Below are positions 60,917 through 64,000 of a stretch of 64,000 bases of DNA, piece after piece. Positions within the stretch are counted from its first letter, which is position 1, and every line of letters begins with the position of its first letter. The notes below the pieces were generated by a model that was given only the letters and a program-made list of their open reading frames with translations, did no database searches and was not told the origin of the DNA. Origin of the DNA: a virus; the IMG/VR virus record IMGVR_UViG_3300042445_000711, positions 1 through 64,000 of that record; one strand, written 5' to 3'. Position numbers and translations under genes: made by a program.

Positions 60917-62611
60917 TTATTTACTAATCAAATAATTCTCTATTATAAGATAATCCATTTCTGAATTTAAGAAAGTCCAGATTGCTTTCTTTGGGTCATT
61001 TGTTACTGTATGCCCTCTTAAATTAAATGATGTGTTTAACAAAATGGGAGTACCACTTACTTTTTCGAATTCTTTTAATAAATCGTAGTATTTTTCGTTT
61101 TGTTCTCTCCTAACCGTATGTATCCTTGCTGATTTATCTACATGAGTTACAGATGGTATCTTTTTAAAATCACTAACCTTAACTACTTGATTCATATAAG
61201 GAACTTCACTTTCTGAAACAAAATATGTTTGATAATCTTCAACTGTAACAGATGGAGCAAATGGTCTAAACATTTCCCGCTTCTTTACAACTCTATTTAT
61301 CTTATCTCTAATATCTGATATATGAGGATTTGCTAAAATAGAACGATTACCCAATGCTCTTGCACCAAATTCAGTTCTACCTTGAAACCACCCAACAATT
61401 GAACCATTGTTAATCATTTGTGCAGTTTCTTTTAATATTTCGGAATCAGATAACTTACGAACAACTATATCATCTAAATTTTCTCTAATTGCAAGTTGTA
61501 TATCGTAATCAGTATAAGATGGACCTAAATATGGAGATATATTATTACCACCTTCTACTTTTTGGTGAGCAAGTATATCATGCCAATAGTATAAACAGGC
61601 TCCAATAGCAGAACCCGCATCCGATGGTGCATATGGAATCCATACGTTCTGTATTTCGGTGTTTGCTTTGATTTTGCCGTTAGCAGTTCCATTATATGCG
61701 CAACCACCACCCAACACTAAATTCCGTTTGTCAGTACCCTTACATTCGTTTCTTATTAAGAAGTATAATTGAGATTCGTACCATTGTTGTAAGGCAGCTG
61801 CCAAATCCATATGTTCTTGCTCAATCTTTGATTCGGATGGTCTTGGTTCAAACCCAATTAGTTCAACCAAATCAAAATTGTACATATCTGTATTAGATGT
61901 TCTCCAAGTAAAATACTTTTGTCTTATATCAATTGTACCATCTTCATTAACTTTTGATATTTTGTTAAATATATGTGAGTACTTCGTTGGATTGCCATAA
62001 GGTGCTAACCCCATTACTTTATACTCACCACCATTTGGTTTGAACCCTAAATAAGCAGTTATGCTAGAATATACTAATCCTAATGAGTTTGGAAATTTGA
62101 TTGAATGTTTTTCTTTGATACCACTCTTATCACAATCTGCTACAACCACCGAATCCCACTCACCTACTCCATCAATAGACATACCAATGGCTTCCTCAAA
62201 AGGGGAAGTGTAAAAAGATAGTGCTAAATGTGATAAATGGTGTTTTACATACGTTATTGGTCCTGTATAACCAATTTGTGTTTTAAAGTAATCTTTTAAG
62301 TTTCCTTCACCGTTTGAAAATTCCTTTTTAAATGTTGTCCATTTTTTAAAGTTCTTCAACCAACTTTTACCTAAAGTAGCTTCAACCCTATCGTATTTTA
62401 GTTTTGGTTCTTCGTACCAACAAATCATATCAACTTTATCAATTGTTATTTTTGCTGATTTTAAACACCATTCTATTGCTTGTAAGGGAAATGAATTATC
62501 ATGTTTGATATTTGTAAACTTCTCCTCTTCTATTGCTGCTATTACTTCACCATCTATTACTATTGCTGCTGCTGAGTCGTGGTAAAAAGCAGATATTCCT
62601 AATTTAATCAT
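60917..62611 (-). CDS. NodU/CmcH-type carbamoyltransferase
   Basis: A 564-residue full-length enzyme. N-terminal YrdC/Kae1-like fold: LGISAFYHDSAAAIVIDGEV (4-23), HHLSHLALSF (124-133), with the two metal-binding His of HxxxH, SIDGVGEWDS and EYKVMGLAPYG (196-206). RNLVLGGGCAYNGTANGKI supplies the nucleotide loop. C-terminal: GRTEFGARALGNRSILANP and KKREMFRPFAPSV, both family signatures. It carbamoylates a hydroxyl from carbamoyl phosphate and ATP, in the known cases on a sugar or antibiotic. In phage it might modify the virion or host glycan or a nucleotide. It is separated from the other modification genes and lies between the late sigma factor and structural genes. Confidence 0.92.
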   Translation of the reverse strand: MIKLGISAFYHDSAAAIVIDGEVIAAIEEEKFTNIKHDNSFPLQAIEWCLKSAKITIDKVDMICWYEEPKLKYDRVEATLGKSWLKNFKKWTTFKKEFSNGEGNLKDYFKTQIGYTGPITYVKHHLSHLALSFYTSPFEEAIGMSIDGVGEWDSVVVADCDKSGIKEKHSIKFPNSLGLVYSSITAYLGFKPNGGEYKVMGLAPYGNPTKYSHIFNKISKVNEDGTIDIRQKYFTWRTSNTDMYNFDLVELIGFEPRPSESKIEQEHMDLAAALQQWYESQLYFLIRNECKGTDKRNLVLGGGCAYNGTANGKIKANTEIQNVWIPYAPSDAGSAIGACLYYWHDILAHQKVEGGNNISPYLGPSYTDYDIQLAIRENLDDIVVRKLSDSEILKETAQMINNGSIVGWFQGRTEFGARALGNRSILANPHISDIRDKINRVVKKREMFRPFAPSVTVEDYQTYFVSESEVPYMNQVVKVSDFKKIPSVTHVDKSARIHTVRREQNEKYYDLLKEFEKVSGTPILLNTSFNLRGHTVTNDPKKAIWTFLNSEMDYLIIENYLISK

Positions 62612-62614
62612 AAT

Positions 62615-63304
62615 CTACATAGTTAAGTCTCCTGTTCTGTCAAATTCACTATATAACTCCATTTGCTTGTCTTTCATTTTATTGACAATTTTGGTTATGT
62701 AATGTGTTGGATGACCAGTCATCTCTCTAATAAGTAGGTATAAAGATTTTTTATTGAAACTTTCTATGTATTCCGCTCTTCTGAATAATTCTAAAACTGC
62801 ATCTGCAATTTGCATATCACGTTTCTTTGGGAAATGATTTTCTAAATGAATATCCCAATATGCTAACATTCGTTTATTAAATGTACGGAATTCATCATTA
62901 GTATTTTCTTCTTCCCAATTGTTTTCTGTATCCCAATGGTCAGGTAAGTTTGATATAATATCGGTATCTTTATATCGTTTATAATTTGCGTTGTTATTTA
63001 AAATCAAATAATTTCTTGCAACAATAGTAAAGTAAGAGAATGCTTTACCTTTACCTGCTTTGTACATATGAATCTTTTCAATCATAAATGTAACAACTTC
63101 AGACATTACATCTCTGGGTTCATCATCAAAATAACTAAACTTCCATTTGTTATAAACTATTTCTGCAAGTTTGTCAAATGCAGGTTTAATTCTATCTTTA
63201 TAAACTTTATCTTTAACACGTTGGTCTTCGGTTAAATTGTACTCTATAATAGCATCTTCTGTATCTTTTGTGAAATACTGTTTACTTTTGGCTTTTCTAG
63301 GCAT
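62615..63304 (-). CDS. 55: Late-transcription sigma factor, T4 gp55-like
   Basis: A 229-residue sigma-70-type factor, a little longer than T4 gp55 (185). The sigma-2 core is DEPRDVMSEVVTFMIEKIHM and GKGKAFSYFTIVARNYLILN (about 85-104), with the aromatic and basic residues that contact the -10 element. The C-terminal helix region (YIESFNKKSLYLLIREMTGH) looks like a reduced sigma-4. It should direct RNA polymerase to late promoters, and its target may be the GATATTTATA motif found in this window. It begins 1 nt after the stop of the small membrane protein. Confidence 0.88.
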   Translation of the reverse strand: MPRKAKSKQYFTKDTEDAIIEYNLTEDQRVKDKVYKDRIKPAFDKLAEIVYNKWKFSYFDDEPRDVMSEVVTFMIEKIHMYKAGKGKAFSYFTIVARNYLILNNNANYKRYKDTDIISNLPDHWDTENNWEEENTNDEFRTFNKRMLAYWDIHLENHFPKKRDMQIADAVLELFRRAEYIESFNKKSLYLLIREMTGHPTHYITKIVNKMKDKQMELYSEFDRTGDLTM

Positions 63305-63305
63305 A

Positions 63306-63557
63306 TTAGTTAAATTGTTTGAATCTTTCGATGGTTTCTTTTATTTGGTAAAATATTGAACCTACATCATCATCCTTCTCAAACATCTGACGTTCATCTA
63401 TTTGTCTTAATGCCTCCAGTAATGCTTCGTTTCTCGTAATTTCTTTTTCAATGAAATCTTCGTAACTTTCTATTTTTTGTAAATTAATAATAATAACATA
63501 TCCTAATGTTATAATCAATGCTAATAAAACTGTAATTGTTATGTATAATCCTATCAT
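63306..63557 (-). CDS. Small single-pass membrane protein (83 residues)
   Basis: Residues 2-24 (IGLYITITVLLALIITLGYV) form one clear transmembrane segment, followed by a charged helix with heptads (IESYEDFIEKEITRNEALLE, IKETIERFKQF). It resembles other short membrane proteins encoded near late genes in large phages, but no function is known. It sits 1 nt from both neighbours, between deformylase and sigma factor. Confidence 0.7.
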   Translation of the reverse strand: MIGLYITITVLLALIITLGYVIIINLQKIESYEDFIEKEITRNEALLEALRQIDERQMFEKDDDVGSIFYQIKETIERFKQFN

Positions 63558-63558
63558 A

Positions 63559-64000
63559 TTAAACTACTTCGTATCCTTGTAAAAAGAATTTATTTGAATT
63601 TTTATATTTAACTTCAACCATTTCACCATCTGGTGATTTCATTACAACTAAATCGTTTCTACCATAATTTTTACGAACAGTACGAGTAGTTGAATAAATT
63701 CTATCTTTAATTGTAATTCCATCTAAATGGTCAATTTCATGCTGAACAATAACCGTCATCATAGTTTCAGCAGAAACTCTATCATTTGCTTTATCTCCTT
63801 CTGGATTAATTTCAAATGTCAATTCTCCTAAATTATCAGTTTGTACAATAACTTTTGTAGAACGAATGGTTCTCAAAGGAGCAGTTACTGTTTTTGGAAT
63901 AGATAAACATCCTTCGTAAAATAAAAACCCGTCTTTACTACGTTCTTTGATAATTGGATTTAATAAGAATAATTCCATTCCACTTACATCATCCCCAAAT
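63559..64000 (-). CDS. def: Peptide deformylase (5' part cut by window edge)
   Basis: The frame is open to base 64000 (reading FGDDVSGMELFLLNP), so the Met at 63978 is internal and the gene starts outside. Visible motifs: YEGCLSIP (motif 2 with the metal-binding Cys) and VIVQHEIDHLDG (motif 3, HExxH). Motif 1 (GxGLAAxQ) should be just beyond the edge. A short C-terminal extension rich in Arg/Lys ends KFFLQGYEVV. It removes the formyl group from new proteins; phage forms probably sustain protein maturation late in infection. Confidence 0.95.
   Translation of the reverse strand, partial: FGDDVSGMELFLLNPIIKERSKDGFLFYEGCLSIPKTVTAPLRTIRSTKVIVQTDNLGELTFEINPEGDKANDRVSAETMMTVIVQHEIDHLDGITIKDRIYSTTRTVRKNYGRNDLVVMKSPDGEMVEVKYKNSNKFFLQGYEVV

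Overview
The window is a continuous piece of a large, AT-rich, T4-like contractile-tailed phage (myovirus), seen mostly from its structural half. The diagnostic proteins are a T4 gp17-type terminase (cut by the left edge), gp6, gp25 and gp5-type baseplate proteins, a gp55-type late sigma factor, a DnaG-type primase and a fused gp47/gp46 recombination nuclease. The host is probably a member of the Bacteroidota. Start codons are preceded by A/T-rich leaders without Shine-Dalgarno sequences, and two intergenic sites match the Bacteroidota promoter form TTTG-N20-TAnnTTTG. No capsid, tail-tube or polymerase genes are in the window. I saw no tRNA, CRISPR array, insertion sequence or integrase, and no gap over 300 bases.

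Layout. (1) 1-8.7 kb, minus strand: terminase, two unknown proteins, a 1933-residue multidomain protein (nucleotidyltransferase, membrane-like segment, metallopeptidase, RNA-ligase fold) and an unlisted 41-residue ORF. (2) 8.78-17.3 kb, plus strand: ten tightly coupled genes for sugar-nucleotide and glycan chemistry: three extended SDR epimerases/dehydratases, an RmlC-type epimerase, both halves of a minimal thiamine-diphosphate enzyme, two SGNH proteins and two TEKxxKP-motif proteins. (3) 17.3-34.5 kb, minus strand: a converging glycan/modification operon with a PhyH-type oxygenase, two more SGNH proteins, a third TEKxxKP protein, five radical SAM proteins, two GT7 glycosyltransferases fused to LamG-like domains, a lone LamG-like protein, two further glycosyltransferases and a methyltransferase. 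(4) 34.5-37.9 kb: a tail fibre with a C-terminal S74 chaperone, placed at the head of region 3. (5) 38.0-42.9 kb: a small ribbon-helix-helix regulator, then the gp47/46 fusion, primase and a T7-type endonuclease I. (6) 42.9-60.9 kb: tail and baseplate structural genes. (7) 60.9-64 kb: a NodU/CmcH-type carbamoyltransferase, late sigma factor, small membrane protein and peptide deformylase (cut by the right edge).

How it works together. A motif, GATATTTATA on the coding strand, recurs before the starts of most structural transcription units, at 13-15 nt in the best cases, and is a candidate late promoter for the gp55-like sigma factor. The two host-type promoters precede the primase/recombination genes and the methyltransferase that opens the modification operon. 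The roughly 24 kb of glycan genes could remodel the host surface or decorate the virion. Placement behind the tail fibre gene favours a role connected with adsorption, but the sequence does not settle this.
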